Assembly: GCA_003024175.1 (NCBI GenBank)
Contig: MDYQ01000472.1
Location: forward strand, 1-16,876
Direction of reading: 5' to 3'
From: Planoprotostelium fungivorum
Taxonomy: Eukaryota; Evosea; Variosea; Cavosteliida; Cavosteliaceae
Length of the DNA stretch: 16,876 bases
Shown in pieces: positions 1 through 10,060 of the stretch. Under the pieces are notes generated by a model. The model was not told the origin of the DNA, ran no database searches, and worked only from the letters and a program-made list of their open reading frames with translations. Made by a program: the position numbers and the translations under genes. The stretch's first letter is position 1. The number at the start of each line of letters is the position of its first letter.

Positions 1-57
1 TTGAGTTAGAAGATGAAAGATGAAACAAGAATGATGGAAAGAAGAGTCGGAAGTGAT

Positions 58-512
58 TACCTACCTGTGGAGCTCAAAATAAACGAGTGGACGGTGAACG
101 TTACAGACCCTGGAAAGACAGAAATAAAGAGATACCGACGCTGCCGTAACGAGAGGCGATTGAAGTCGAGCGAAACCGTGTGTGTGTGGCCGAGATCTGT
201 GGAAGGAAAAACCAAACGAAATCAGATCACATCGGTCGCAATGCGCGGTTCGCAGATGCGAATTCTGAAACGAAAATATTTCAGAAACAGCCCAGCCAGC
301 CCAGACACCCTGGCAGAAAGGATCTGGAGACGAGAGGTGAACGTCTTGAGAGAGAACTTTATCTAAGATACTCAACACCAGCCTTGGCAAGCGTGATGGG
401 TCTCGATAAGGGGAAGGATTAAGTGATGGGAGTGCAGGAAGAGACGATCTGAAGCTCACGTGATGGTGGGAGCGCGATCACGCACGACCACCATTCTTGT
501 GAAACAAAGTTA
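58..512 (+). repeat. Direct repeat, copy A (shorter, decayed)
   Basis: This block reappears at 607-1198 with many small substitutions and indels. The match starts at a shared GAGCTCAAAATAAACGAGTG segment and ends at a shared CCATTCTTGTGAAAC segment. Copy A lacks about 157 bp that copy B has after the AGGAAGAGACG motif. The open frame at 180-422 matches the copy B frame but ends in a stop shortly after the shared MGLDK motif, so this copy looks like the broken one. One ambiguous base (N) sits at 513, just past the repeat. Function is unknown. It could be half of a local gene duplication or a dispersed repeat. Confidence 0.8.
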
Positions 513-606
513 NGGCTCGATGGATCTTCTTCAAATGGTGGAATACAGACCAAGGACCTGGAACAGAGTCAAAATGAGACATATAAACCGACATTAGAGA
601 GGCGTT

Positions 607-1198
607 GTTACCTGTGGACGAGCTCAAAATAAACGAGTGGGTGGACGGCGAACGTTACAGACCCTGGAAAGACAGAAATAAAGAGATACCGACGCTGCTG
701 TAACGAGAGGCGATTTAAGTCGAGCGAAACCGTGTGTGTGGCCGAGATCTGTGGAAGGAAAAACCAAACGAAATCAGATGTCGCAATGCGCGGTTCGCAG
801 ATGCGAAACGAAAATATTTCAGAAACAGCCAGCCACCCTGGCAGAAAGGATCTGGAGACGAGAGGTGAACGTCTTGAGAGAGAACTGTATCTAAGATACT
901 CAACACCAGCCTTGGCAAGCGTGATGGGTCTCGATAAGAGGAAGGATTATGTGATGGCAGTGCAGGAAGAGACGGCTCGGGACGAGAAGGTGGAGGTAGA
1001 AGCCAATCGGACCAACGAGGAGGTATGTTTGAACGACGCTGCATGACTGTATCCGGTGGCTGCTTCAAGGTGTGTAAAGCATCTTGTATTTTTTCCATGG
1101 TTTCAGTGAACAAAAAGCGAGTCATCTCTTGATCTAAAGCTCACGTGATGGTGGGAGCGCGATCACGCATGACCGCCATTCTTGTGAAACGGAGTTAT
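607..1198 (+). repeat. Direct repeat, copy B (longer)
   Basis: Second copy of the block at 58-512, in the same orientation, separated by about 95 bp. It keeps the full shared sequence plus an extra segment at about 975-1131. That extra segment has intron-like borders: a GAG|GTATG donor near 1020 and a TTTCAG acceptor near 1106. The mismatches between copies include several short indels, so the duplication is not recent. Whether the extra segment was gained in B or lost from A cannot be told from two copies. Confidence 0.8.
732..1046 (+). CDS. Possible exon of an unknown gene within repeat copy B
   Basis: An open frame across copy B encodes a charged, Arg/Glu-rich peptide with GERLERELYLRYSTPALAS and then a Glu-rich segment ending TNEE. 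A plausible splice donor (GAG|GTATGT) follows that segment at about 1022. The same frame exists in copy A but is cut short. No family is recognised. Start and end are those of the open frame, not of a proven gene. It may equally be chance coding in a repeat; confidence is low. Confidence 0.25.
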   Translation: MCVAEICGRKNQTKSDVAMRGSQMRNENISETASHPGRKDLETRGERLERELYLRYSTPALASVMGLDKRKDYVMAVQEETARDEKVEVEANRTNEEVCLNDAA

Positions 1199-1556
1199 AA
1201 CTTCACTCCGTCTCTTAGAATCACTCGTGGCAGAGTGCCCTCATGACAATCTCATGGCGGAAGCAGAGGAAGAGGGATTCTCCAACTACAGAGTGGCCAA
1301 TCGTCATTTCAAACTGCAGTGTGTGTTGAGTTGTAGATAAATGCACTATAATATTCCCTTTTTATATGATGCTATTCACGAGACAGACAATTGCATGCAC
1401 AGCACCCCTGATCATTTATAAAATTGGTACCAGACAATCTCAGCAGCACAGGAAACGGGTACAGTGTGTGACATGAGATGCAGATAAATACCCTGACCAC
1501 TTTTTATATGATGGCTTGTGCCATCTGCACTCTCATCCTGCTCTAGCACCAGGGAT
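1199..1556. other. Intergenic stretch, no gene seen
   Basis: Between the direct repeats and the 3' end of the GTPase gene. It contains two related short motifs, near 1335-1375 and 1479-1512, each pairing AGATAAAT with CTTTTTATATGATG about 15-25 bases later. A short open frame from about 1255 (MAEAEEEGFSNYR) ends within 25 codons. Nothing here supports a gene; part is probably the 3' UTR of the minus-strand gene. Confidence 0.5.
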
Positions 1557-4500
1557 CTAAGGAAAACCGAACATGTCGTACGCCTTTGTGACTCTCTTCT
1601 TCGCTCTGTCGGGGTACCCTGGCTCGAAGTGTAGGTCAGTAGTCTTGAATGCCGCTCCAGTCATGCGGTTCATCTCCCAGTCGAATCGCAGCACAACCTG
1701 GTCATCTCACTCAGCTGGTGTTGATGCGATCATGCCCTCACCTCCCAGAAGAATATAAATTTCGGTGGTTGTGGGTCGTCAGCACTCTTGGGAATAATTC
1801 TTCCGTTGGCGTCACAGGGACGTGCGATGGCCTGCAACGATGAGTGAGAGATCAAGGGATTGCATTTACCCTCTTTCGGTGTGTGATGACTACTTCTTGA
1901 TTCTTGACGATGTTGACTGATATGGACCATCCTCTAGCGTCGTCTTCAAAAGGATGTTGAACAGGCCATGCCTCCCTCAGTTGCAAAAACGGTGCAGCGA
2001 CGATGCTTTGGTTGATGCACTTGAGCACCTTGGTTACCCTACTTTGGTCATTTTCCTCTCTTCTATATTGAGAATACCTGGATTCTTCCGACAAGTATTG
2101 CTCGAGATGTTTGGTCAGTTGTCTGCTTGTGTCTCCCGTTCCGTTGCAGATCTTCTCTAATCCTTCGAGGAACTTTTGTTCTCTCGGTTCGTTCAGCTGT
2201 TTGAACAATTGGTTGATGACATTATACAGAGGATGTGTCGATTTGATGAATGATCCTCGATCAGGATTAGGCGCCACGAAGGATGCTGTGCTTCTGCTCT
2301 GAACTTGCCCTGGACACGTCATCTTCTCACCTCTCTCTTCCTCTCACCTCGATTCTCTAATTCTCTTCTCAGTTGATCGTCTGACAACATGGGGGGCTGA
2401 GATAGATCCGAGAAGGCTCGTGTGATTGGCACGCCTGTTGACCTCTCCTCTTGAGTGGGTATCTGTTCGATCTTCTTTCCTCCCACGCGATTGACGGCCT
2501 CGATCTTCTTCCCCGTGATGCAAGACACTTTGAGTGCTGGATTCACTGCATTTCCGTTGACCGTGATGGACACGATGTCGTACTTTGTGATATCGGGTCC
2601 CAGCTGTCTCGACTTCTGTCTCAGATTCTCCACTTCGATGTTGAACTTGCTGTTGCATTGTCATTCTTCTGTGTCGTTCAGGATATTCACCGTAGGGATT
2701 CGTTATATCTCTTCTTGATTTCTTCTGTTTGGTATCTGCTGGATCTGATTGTGGCTATGGCTGCCGATATCACTCTCTTCTCTATCTCTCTCATCATATC
2801 GCATTCGATTTGGAGCTGGAGATCGGTCAGGTGATGAACGATTAGAAACTAAGGAAGAGTCAAGACATATGAGATGAATCACATTCTGCTCGTGCTCAGG
2901 AGGTTGAGTGACAGAGACGATGAAAGCATCTTCGATTCGACTCTTGACAGTCTGCACTAATGTTCGTGCCGTGAGGAGAACTTTCTCTGGCAGTGGCAAT
3001 GTCTGTCTCTCTCAGTCTCATCCCTCTACATGACATCTCTATCCACGATGTAGCTATCACCTCATTCACTTCGCTCTTCATGTTCTGCAAGATGAGTTCA
3101 ATCTCTGCCTGTGACTTGTCCAGCTTATTCGAAATGAAATTCATCTTCTTCGTGGCTTGTGATGATATCTCCCCCTGATGGTGTCACAAGACAATGACTC
3201 ATCATCCTCACCATCAATTGTTTCACGTCCGAATTCGGATGAGCCATCACGGAGAACGACCAACTCCACAACTGTCCTCTTCAGTGGATGATGTCCCATG
3301 TGGCTCACCTTGATGTTCAACGACACTTGGGCAGGCGTGGACACGGCCAAGTCAGAGAGACTGACACATTGAATGGGTTCAGAGGTGGTAGGTGCAGGCT
3401 GAGGTTCGTGTGTCTCTGTCTTCCTATCGTTTCTCCTCCCGAAGAGAGGTGACATGATGCTCTTTCCTCTGTTGTTCTGCTGCTTCCTACTATGCTTCAG
3501 CAGAACATTCGATCGATGACTCACACGACGGGCTTTCTGATGGGAGGACCATCGATGATCTGGATCTTGGTGGCCAGACGAGGTAGATCGATGCCAACAG
3601 GTAAGAAGCGAAGGGGCTGACTCCACTTGTTCCTCATGCTGTCCAACAGTCCCACCTCCTCTCTCTTCTCCTTTTCTGTCTTCTGCTCCATCAACGCCTC
3701 TTCCTGTCCCTCTTCACACTCCTTCCTCTCATCTACAACAACACCTGCATGGCCAACAGCTTCACTGATCTCCTGTGAATTCGATCCATGTTGGTGCTCG
3801 GTGCATCAACGGATGGCACTGTCGTCTGTCATCCTCTGTTCACGCTCCTCACTCTTTACATTTCATGAAGTTCAGCTCTTCAAAATCACCCGTGTTGTGT
3901 GACGTTAGTGGAGGATTTTTCATCTGTATGGTATCAATCTCTCAATGTCATAGTGAGTATCGATTGATCTGTTTGTCTGTAGATGATCTCTACATGCTCG
4001 ATTGGATGCGTACCTGATCCTCCTTCGGGGCATCCACGATTCCTCTCTTGGGAGGAGAAGCAGGCAAGTCGACTGCCAACCTTGACGAGCCTGAATCACA
4101 ATCAATGCATCATCGAATGGTAGTCAATGCATCAAAGAACCACAGTCAATGTATCAACGAGCACGGCCATACGTACATATATAGAGATGTGATAGAGAGA
4201 TGTGATAGAGAGATGTGATAGAGAGATATGATAGAGAGATATGGTAGAGAGATGTGATAGAGAGATATGATAGAGAGATGTGATAGAGAGATATGGTAGA
4301 GAGATATGATAGAGAGATGTGATAGAGAGAAGAGGGGAGTCTGACCTGAGAAGATGTGAAATGGCTTGGGCACGATCGAAGTGGATGGACTTCTAGATAC
4401 AATTGTCTCCTGTTGCTGGATCTGCACTGCTCTTTGTGGAACATTTGTCGCTCTCTTGTTCTGTCTCTGTCATCCAGCGTCTCATCTCAGACTCACCTCT

Positions 4501-5361
4501 CTCTCTGGAAAATGGATCCTCCTCGATGTCCTGGCTGCTGTCTTCTTCAGTGTCTTGTATTCCTCTTTGTCTTCCTTCTCTGGTGTTTGGGTGATCATGG
4601 ATGCCACCATGTCCAACAGAACACTCTGTTCATGTTATTCGTCTGCTTCTTCTTTGTTGGCCAATAGACACCTCGTTCGCTCGCATGACCAGCCTTGTGA
4701 GAATGACTCTGGGTGGCAAGAGAGAAGAAGAGAGAGGGGCGAGACGAGAGATGCCCTCTTCATCCGCATAAGAAGAGGTCTCGTAATAAGGGCAGCCCAG
4801 AGCCTGTCCTATCCTCACTCCTTGGTCTTCCGCCACCTTTCTGGGGCGATCGACTGTTCAATCTGCTCAGAGATGTCTCCTCTCAGGTATCGTGCTCACC
4901 ATTCGTTCCCACAACGAGTATAGGAACCTTGTTGAAGGGTATTCCTTGGTTCTTTTTGATGGCTTGTATCTGATTTCGGAAGTACAGAAGAGGGGCGAGC
5001 GTATCGACATCTGCCACGCTGAATACAAAAATGAAGGCATGAGACTGCGTGAACCACTGTTTGCGGGTCACAGATGTGTCTCTTCTATGGCTATACCTGT
5101 TGGTGTTTCTCTTCCAGGGTTGTGCTTCCTCCGATGTCTTTAATTACTACAGGATATTCTTGTAACTTTGTGATGACAGTATGACGATATTCATCCTCTG
5201 TTGTTCGTATATGAGATGGCTCAAACTCATCATACAAGATCCTCGTCAAAAGACTCGTTTTCCCGCTCCTCTCTGCTCCTACAAAACACTTGTGTCTCTG
5301 TTAGTAGTTCTTTCAGAGATCGAGGTCGATTCACCAGAGTGAGGGCTGCGCTTGTTGTCAT
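1557..5361 (-). CDS. Ras-family GTPase fused to a long coiled-coil and novel C-terminal region
   Basis: About 930 residues from at least 17 exons. ATG is at 5361 (exon 5335-5361) and the stop at 1557-1559. Well-supported exons (high to low): 5097-5297, 4900-5056, 4672-4853, 4497-4625, 4346-4460, 4014-4090, 3525-3772, 3309-3489, 3188-3271, 3061-3147, 2883-3002, 2691-2815, 2348-2649, 1870-2309, 1742-1831, 1557-1697. Phases agree at all these joints except around the small exon near 3860-3923. Residues 1 to about 215 form a Ras-like G domain: P-loop GAERSGKTS (residue 16 on), switch I TTEDEYR, switch II DIGGS, G4-like TNVD and ETSS in the G5 position. Family knowledge says such proteins are GTP/GDP switches on membranes. 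Here Gln61 of Ras is replaced by Ser, G4 is TNVD rather than NKxD, and no CaaX end exists. The middle is Ser/Pro- and Glu/Lys-rich, with a helical, probably coiled-coil segment (MREIEKRVISAAIA). The C-terminal ~240 residues are globular-looking and unrecognised. The G-domain call is firm; the function of the rest is unknown. Confidence 0.85.
4091..4345 (-). other. Oversized intron of the GTPase gene
   Basis: The donor GTCAGACTC (at 4345) and the acceptor GATTGTGATTCAG (at 4091) join two Ser/Pro-rich exons in correct phase 1. At 255 nt it is several times longer than the other introns in the window, most of which are 31-67 nt. The extra length is the 13-bp minisatellite plus a run of short direct repeats containing a TGCATTGA motif near 4090-4140. 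Confidence 0.8.
4181..4332. repeat. 13-bp minisatellite (GATAGAGAGATGT)n
   Basis: About 11.5 head-to-tail units of GATAGAGAGATGT. Variants ending in AT, or starting GG instead of GA, alternate in a higher-order pattern. The array lies wholly inside an intron of the minus-strand GTPase gene. In the transcript it reads as a pyrimidine-rich (CTATC)-type tract upstream of the acceptor. Open frames across it are chance products of a repeat whose unit is not a multiple of three. Confidence 0.95.
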
Positions 5362-5465
5362 GTCAGTCGATGAGCCAGGTGTCAGTTGTTTTCTATCCTT
5401 TACAATCGAAATCGAAATCCTGCTTTTAAAGTTCAGCCTCAAAGATCGTGCACTACCTCTTGTTT
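5362..5465. promoter_or_regulatory. Short divergent intergenic region (bidirectional promoter)
   Basis: Only 104 bp separate the predicted ATG of the minus-strand GTPase (5361) from the first in-frame ATG of the plus-strand SMP gene (5466). An in-frame TAA upstream of 5466 supports that start. The region must hold both 5' leaders and core promoters. It contains a CTTTTAAAG palindrome-like element near 5423 and a doubled AATCGA near 5404-5414. No element is assigned a function. Confidence 0.55.
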
Positions 5466-8400
5466 ATGGCGATTATGTGGGGAAACTATGTTGAACATAA
5501 CAATTTATTTCAATATCGTAGTCCTATCCAGACGCCCTCCATTGATCTGGATGCTGATGCATTGTACGTATCAAAACATTTCCACAGTCGACATTACTGG
5601 TGAATCGTTCAGAAGGTGTGCCTCTGCTTGATCTGAGAAACCTCAGAGCTATAGGGCACATAAGCTTTTAAGCTTTTTGTCCAACTACATCAAAAACGAG
5701 CGTGAGTTTTCGCAGGGTTCTCCTCCACGTGAAATTCCCGGGTTGGCAAATACTAAGACAACAGATGACCTCAACCATTCTGCCACAAGAACCAAATGGA
5801 CTCTTAAGCGTGAGACTTGATGAAAAGACGTAATCTGAAAGAGGACAAGCCACCACTGCCACCAAAGAATCCATCTCAATATGGACGATCTTCAAACGGA
5901 GTAGACTTATTCGCCTTCATCACGCGCTATCTGTGTGGTTTATTTCTGTATGCAAATGTTCTGATGTTGGGGGAAGCATGTTTCTCTCTTTCAAAGGTGT
6001 CATTCGCCACAGGTGATTTAAACATGATCTATATGAGTTGACGGAATTAGGTCTCTTCTGTGGATTACTGAGCTCACTTGGTGTGTTACTAGCAGGTGTC
6101 GCTTTTGCATGGACGAAATTTGTGAAAAGGGAAGAGAAGCAGCAGATAGGAACGATGGATGTCGATGAAGAGGTGTGATGATCAGATGCGTGCTGGATGA
6201 TCGAGACCTGCAGGATGTGCAGGAAGAGGCACCTTTGAAGAATGGTGTAGGTGTGGTACCTCCAGGTGCATCAGAGAGCTGCGAATGGTTCAATATTCTG
6301 TTCCAAAAGGTATGTGAGACGATGAAGCCACACTCAAGAGATACAGATTCTGAGAGAGCACTTTGATTCAGAGGTCTGGAGGACTCAGTACCAGAACAAG
6401 CTACAGAAATTGTTTAACCCCAAGGGGAAACCAGAATTCATTGTGAGTGGATAAAAAGGAGAGAAAATGACATAGAATAGGGAGATGTGGTGGTTGAGAA
6501 GCTGACCTTCGGTTCAAACCGCATCCAATTGAACAACATAAGACTACTGAACATACCTGCCTACAATCTCAACACGAGCCCAGCCGACGAAAAGGATATG
6601 GTTTGTCCACCCATATACATCTCATTGACCCACACAGACCTGCGAATTCGATCTGAAATATTATGGTAATTCTCCCATCATCATCAGCATATCCACTATG
6701 GTCTACATCAACTGGCCAGTGTGGCATCTGGCTCACTTCCCCATCGCATTCGATATCTGCATCGATCACATCGAGGGAAGGGTCAAATTCAATTGCACAG
6801 GAGGTGAGTCATCATCGTGTGCACACTCTCAGTCTCATAGGAATGGATCCCATTGTCACTATGGGATTTCTGGTGAGTGATGTCCACCATGCATCAGATC
6901 ATCACCATGAATGGTGTATTGATGCAAAGGCAGAGAGCACCGATCAGTAAGTTCAGGGCCGCATCATCGATGGGATCCATTCGAACTGCGTTCAACAAAG
7001 ATGACGACAAGTCGAAATTCCGCATACCCAAGGTGAGACTCTGATGTCTGTTCTATTATCAATCTCCTCAGGTTTCGTCATACCTGATCAAGAAATTACA
7101 AGCCTTCCTGGCCAAAGAGATGGTGGTTCCCGAGGGAGTCTGCTGCAATCTCCCTGTGAAAGGTGTGAACCTCCTGAACGAATCTGAACCATCCAGGTCT
7201 GCGACCCCTGCGATTTAAATTGTTGAAGAAGTGGAGGGAACAACAGGGGATCATTGAGAAGCAGTTGAAGGAGACGATGAGAGCCAACGGTGGGCCGGTC
7301 CCATTCATCAATCGAGCAACGAAGCCTATGAGCAACACGCCCTCCCCTCAGTCCTCCTCAGTACACCTTCCCGGTGCCAGCATCACGTAAGTCATCCTCT
7401 ACATCCTCTGAATCTCATCTCTCTAGCCTTGGAGCTACGGCAATCTCCAGCAGCATCTCAGAACCTGCATCATCACGTGAGAGAATATCAAATTGTTATA
7501 TCTAATATCGATTAGCTCAAGAGGTCCATGCAAACATCGAAACCAGCGAAGATTCCATAGATTCGAATTACTATCAGACACACCCCTATCGTGAGTTGAA
7601 GTGGAAGAAAGGAAGCTGACGACAACAGCTGTGCGTCAGGAGGAATCAACTCGATTCAGAAGACCGAGAGTGGCACCCCCTCGAGACAAGGTAGGATTCG
7701 TCTCTCTCATTGTTGACGCCAATAGCCTTCCCCCGCAACGATGAGAAGAGCCGCCAGCTTGGACCACTTACCTTTGGAGGATCATCCCTCTTACATCGAT
7801 TTACCCTCCTCCCTCGGACGCCTTTCATCCGTGGATCACCTATCACGCCATCACCCCACCCATCAGATCCACATCCAGAATCCAACTCAACACGGCTCCT
7901 TCAGTATGCCAGCACCTGAAAATCGACACGATCATGTAGTCACTCATAGATCGAGCGTAGGGGATCGAGACTTGATGACGTTCACTCCAGAGAATGTACG
8001 AGCGAAGGTGATGAACATCAGGTGAGGGACGTGACGCCAGAATGCGTCTCACATCCATAGCGACCCGTTCTCTGATGTGCCACCCGCTCCATCTTACAAT
8101 CGAGCAAACAAGCCGGTATGTGATGGAAGGCAGCTGTATATCTGATGACCATAGATGATGCCAGCTGCACCATCGCAGGAGATTCATTATGGCTCGAACC
8201 CCATACCGATCTCACAACACGCCAATCTGACGACGATACCTCCTCACTCCCGTCTGAGTACGGCCAGCTTCTCTGTAAGTGGATTCCATGTGATGGGTGA
8301 ATCTAGGAGGTGGAACTGATGAGATAGGTTGGAGACGCACCCTATTATACTCCTTATCAACCCGCAACCGCTGTACAAATGGCACCACAAATCATTCAAG

Positions 8401-8577
8401 CTCCATCACACAGCATCCAAGCTCTGTCACAAAGTACGCAAGCTCCCCCACCAACACCAGATCGAAGCAAAAAGCCTGCTTTTCAGGTACCCGAAGCGGT
8501 GAGCTGCTGATTGTTCAATTGAATCAATCTCATGAAAGCAGCCCTCCTCTATCACTTTCACGTTTGGACACAAATAA
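5466..8577 (+). CDS. SMP-domain membrane contact-site lipid-transfer protein
   Basis: About 790 residues from 20 exons; all phases close. Exons: 5466-5599, 5655-5809, 5842-5996, 6038-6172, 6214-6309, 6347-6442, 6481-6600, 6638-6803, 6841-6872, 6898 (or 6934)-7032, 7072-7162, 7197-7386, 7427-7476, 7516-7590, 7629-7690, 7726-8021, 8061-8115, 8155-8274, 8328-8498, 8539-8577. Residues 97-116 are Pro-rich (PPLPPKNPSQYG). Two hydrophobic stretches follow at about 117-146 and 150-172. The SMP domain is about 214-438: SCEWFNILFQK, VEKLTFGSNRIQLNNIRLLN, MVYINWPVWHLAHFP, FLAKEMVVPEG. From about 440 to the end the chain is low-complexity, rich in Pro, Ser, Gln and His. SMP domains (E-Syt, TEX2, Mmm1, Nvj2 families) form lipid-binding tubes at ER contact sites. 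The two membrane segments fit anchoring, perhaps as a hairpin. No C2 domain was seen. If the last intron (8499-8538) is not used, the protein ends at a TGA near 8508. Confidence 0.85.
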
Positions 8578-8699
8578 AAAACATCGCACCAACCGATAAA
8601 GGAGAGAAAATGAGGGAAATCGATTTTGTCCGGTTGGGGTTGTAGAAAAGACGACGGTTTGTGTTGGTCCATTTTGTATTTGTCGGAGCAGCTACAACC

Positions 8700-9925
8700 A
8701 TGAACCGTGGTCTTCTGCTTATGTGTCTGTTTGTCGCAGTCTTTTCTCAGGTGCGTTATTGCGGCCTCACTTTTTCTGAACACAGCAAGATTGTCTTCAC
8801 CAAAGAGAAAGCCATGCCCAAACTGATGTATTCCTACGCTTCTTATTGCCCCCATCAAGACATCTTCGCTTGGTTCGTATCCGATGAAGAATTGTAACAT
8901 ACTCAAACAAGATTAGGGACTGCTACTGGTGTGTGAGACAGAATGCGCCTTCTCTCAACGTCACATTCTCCTTCTCAGGTGGAGTTCTCACCAGCGCTCC
9001 AATTCACTCATACCGCAGGGGAGTTGATGTCCATCTCTGGTTATGCAGGGGTATCGGCAGACGGCAATGTGGTTTTCGCCTTCCGAGGAACAAAATTGTT
9101 CAATGCTCTCAACTACATCGAGGATACCTCCTTCCTTCACAAGGTAGTGACTCCTACAATCGTCCATCGAGTTGACTTTCGCAGAGACCGTTTCATGATG
9201 CCATACCAGGAGCCGAAGGTATGTCATAAGGATCGCCTCATTCCCTGATCGGTTCTAGTTCATGGAGGCTTCTTGGATGCCTACATGTGTTTGTGTCTCA
9301 TCGAGGAAGTGCTGAAGACTGACGTCATACAGCCATTCAGGCGGCTGTGATCTCCGCCGGAAAGAGATTATCTGCAATGTATCCTAGAGCACCCTTTGTG
9401 GTCACGGGACATTCATTGGGAGAGGCGATTGCCACCCTAGCTGCAGCAGATCTGGCGTTGGAACGCACCGTGAAGAACCCCGTTCAACTCTGGACCTTTG
9501 GAAGTCCCAGGTGCCATTCGACTTGTCAATCTCCACTCACCTCTGCAGAGTGGGCAATCCGACATTCTCTCAGTATCTGGACAAGATGTATCTCGATGAG
9601 AGCATCAGAGTCACCCATAACAGAGACCCTGTTCCCCGTCTCCCCCCTCAGGTACATTTGTCCTCGCTGTCTATCTTCTGTACCTCTGTCCTTCTCTTGT
9701 CTGAATGTTTCAGTTTCTCAATCTTCAGCACATTGACACTGAGTACTGGTTTACCTCTCCCGACTCGTTTAAAAAGTGCAAGACTGAAGGTGATCCACAA
9801 AAGCGATGGCAACTGATCGAAGAGCAGATCCTTCTTGCAATGCCGGAGTGATTATCATCAATCTGCTGGACCACGGTCATTATCTTGGAGAGGACTACCT
9901 CCCTTCTGTCCTCTACGGTTGCTAA
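8700..9925 (+). CDS. Secreted class 3 (fungal-type) lipase
   Basis: 283 residues from ten exons with closed phases: 8700-8750, 8790-8872, 8917-8978, 9019-9143, 9185-9218, 9259-9308, 9341-9510, 9549-9651, 9714-9789, 9828-9925. Residues 1-17 are a signal peptide (MNRGLLLMCLFVAVFSQ). The family layout is clear: MYSYASYC near the start, a YWC segment, VVFAFRGT, VHGGFLDAY, the nucleophile elbow GHSLGE (Ser160), WTFGSPRVGN, and Asp218 in NRDPVPRLPP. The catalytic His is probably His267 in DHGHYLG. It should hydrolyse acylglycerols or phospholipids outside the cell or in digestive vacuoles. The residue after the GxSxG box is Glu instead of the usual Gly. Several Cys residues suggest disulphides. The first intron could be read through in frame, adding 13 residues. 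Substrate unknown. Confidence 0.92.
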
Positions 9926-10060
9926 AATAGAATAAAAGACTGATTGATTAGATTTATTGGTTACAACGTCTCGGGGATTTACGGGAAAACAGGAGAGACA
10001 TGTTTCCAGCTCCTTGGAAAGGTGTTCATCACAGCAGCCGATAGAATCAGTGGTGCGACG

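Noticed and set aside
61-1125. Minus-strand open frames (132 and 136 residues) conserved between the two direct repeats
   Set aside because: Conservation follows from the duplication itself. Composition (Ser/Pro/Arg) looks like antisense reading and no domain is visible.
4146-4444. Two minus-strand open frames rich in Ser/Leu/His/Tyr repeats (SLYHISLSHLSI)
   Set aside because: They are translations of the 13-bp minisatellite inside an intron. The real exon ends at 4346 in a different phase.
8427-8906. A 159-residue minus-strand open frame over the SMP gene end and lipase start
   Set aside because: It is antisense to two spliced genes whose exons and motifs are clear, with no recognisable domain of its own.
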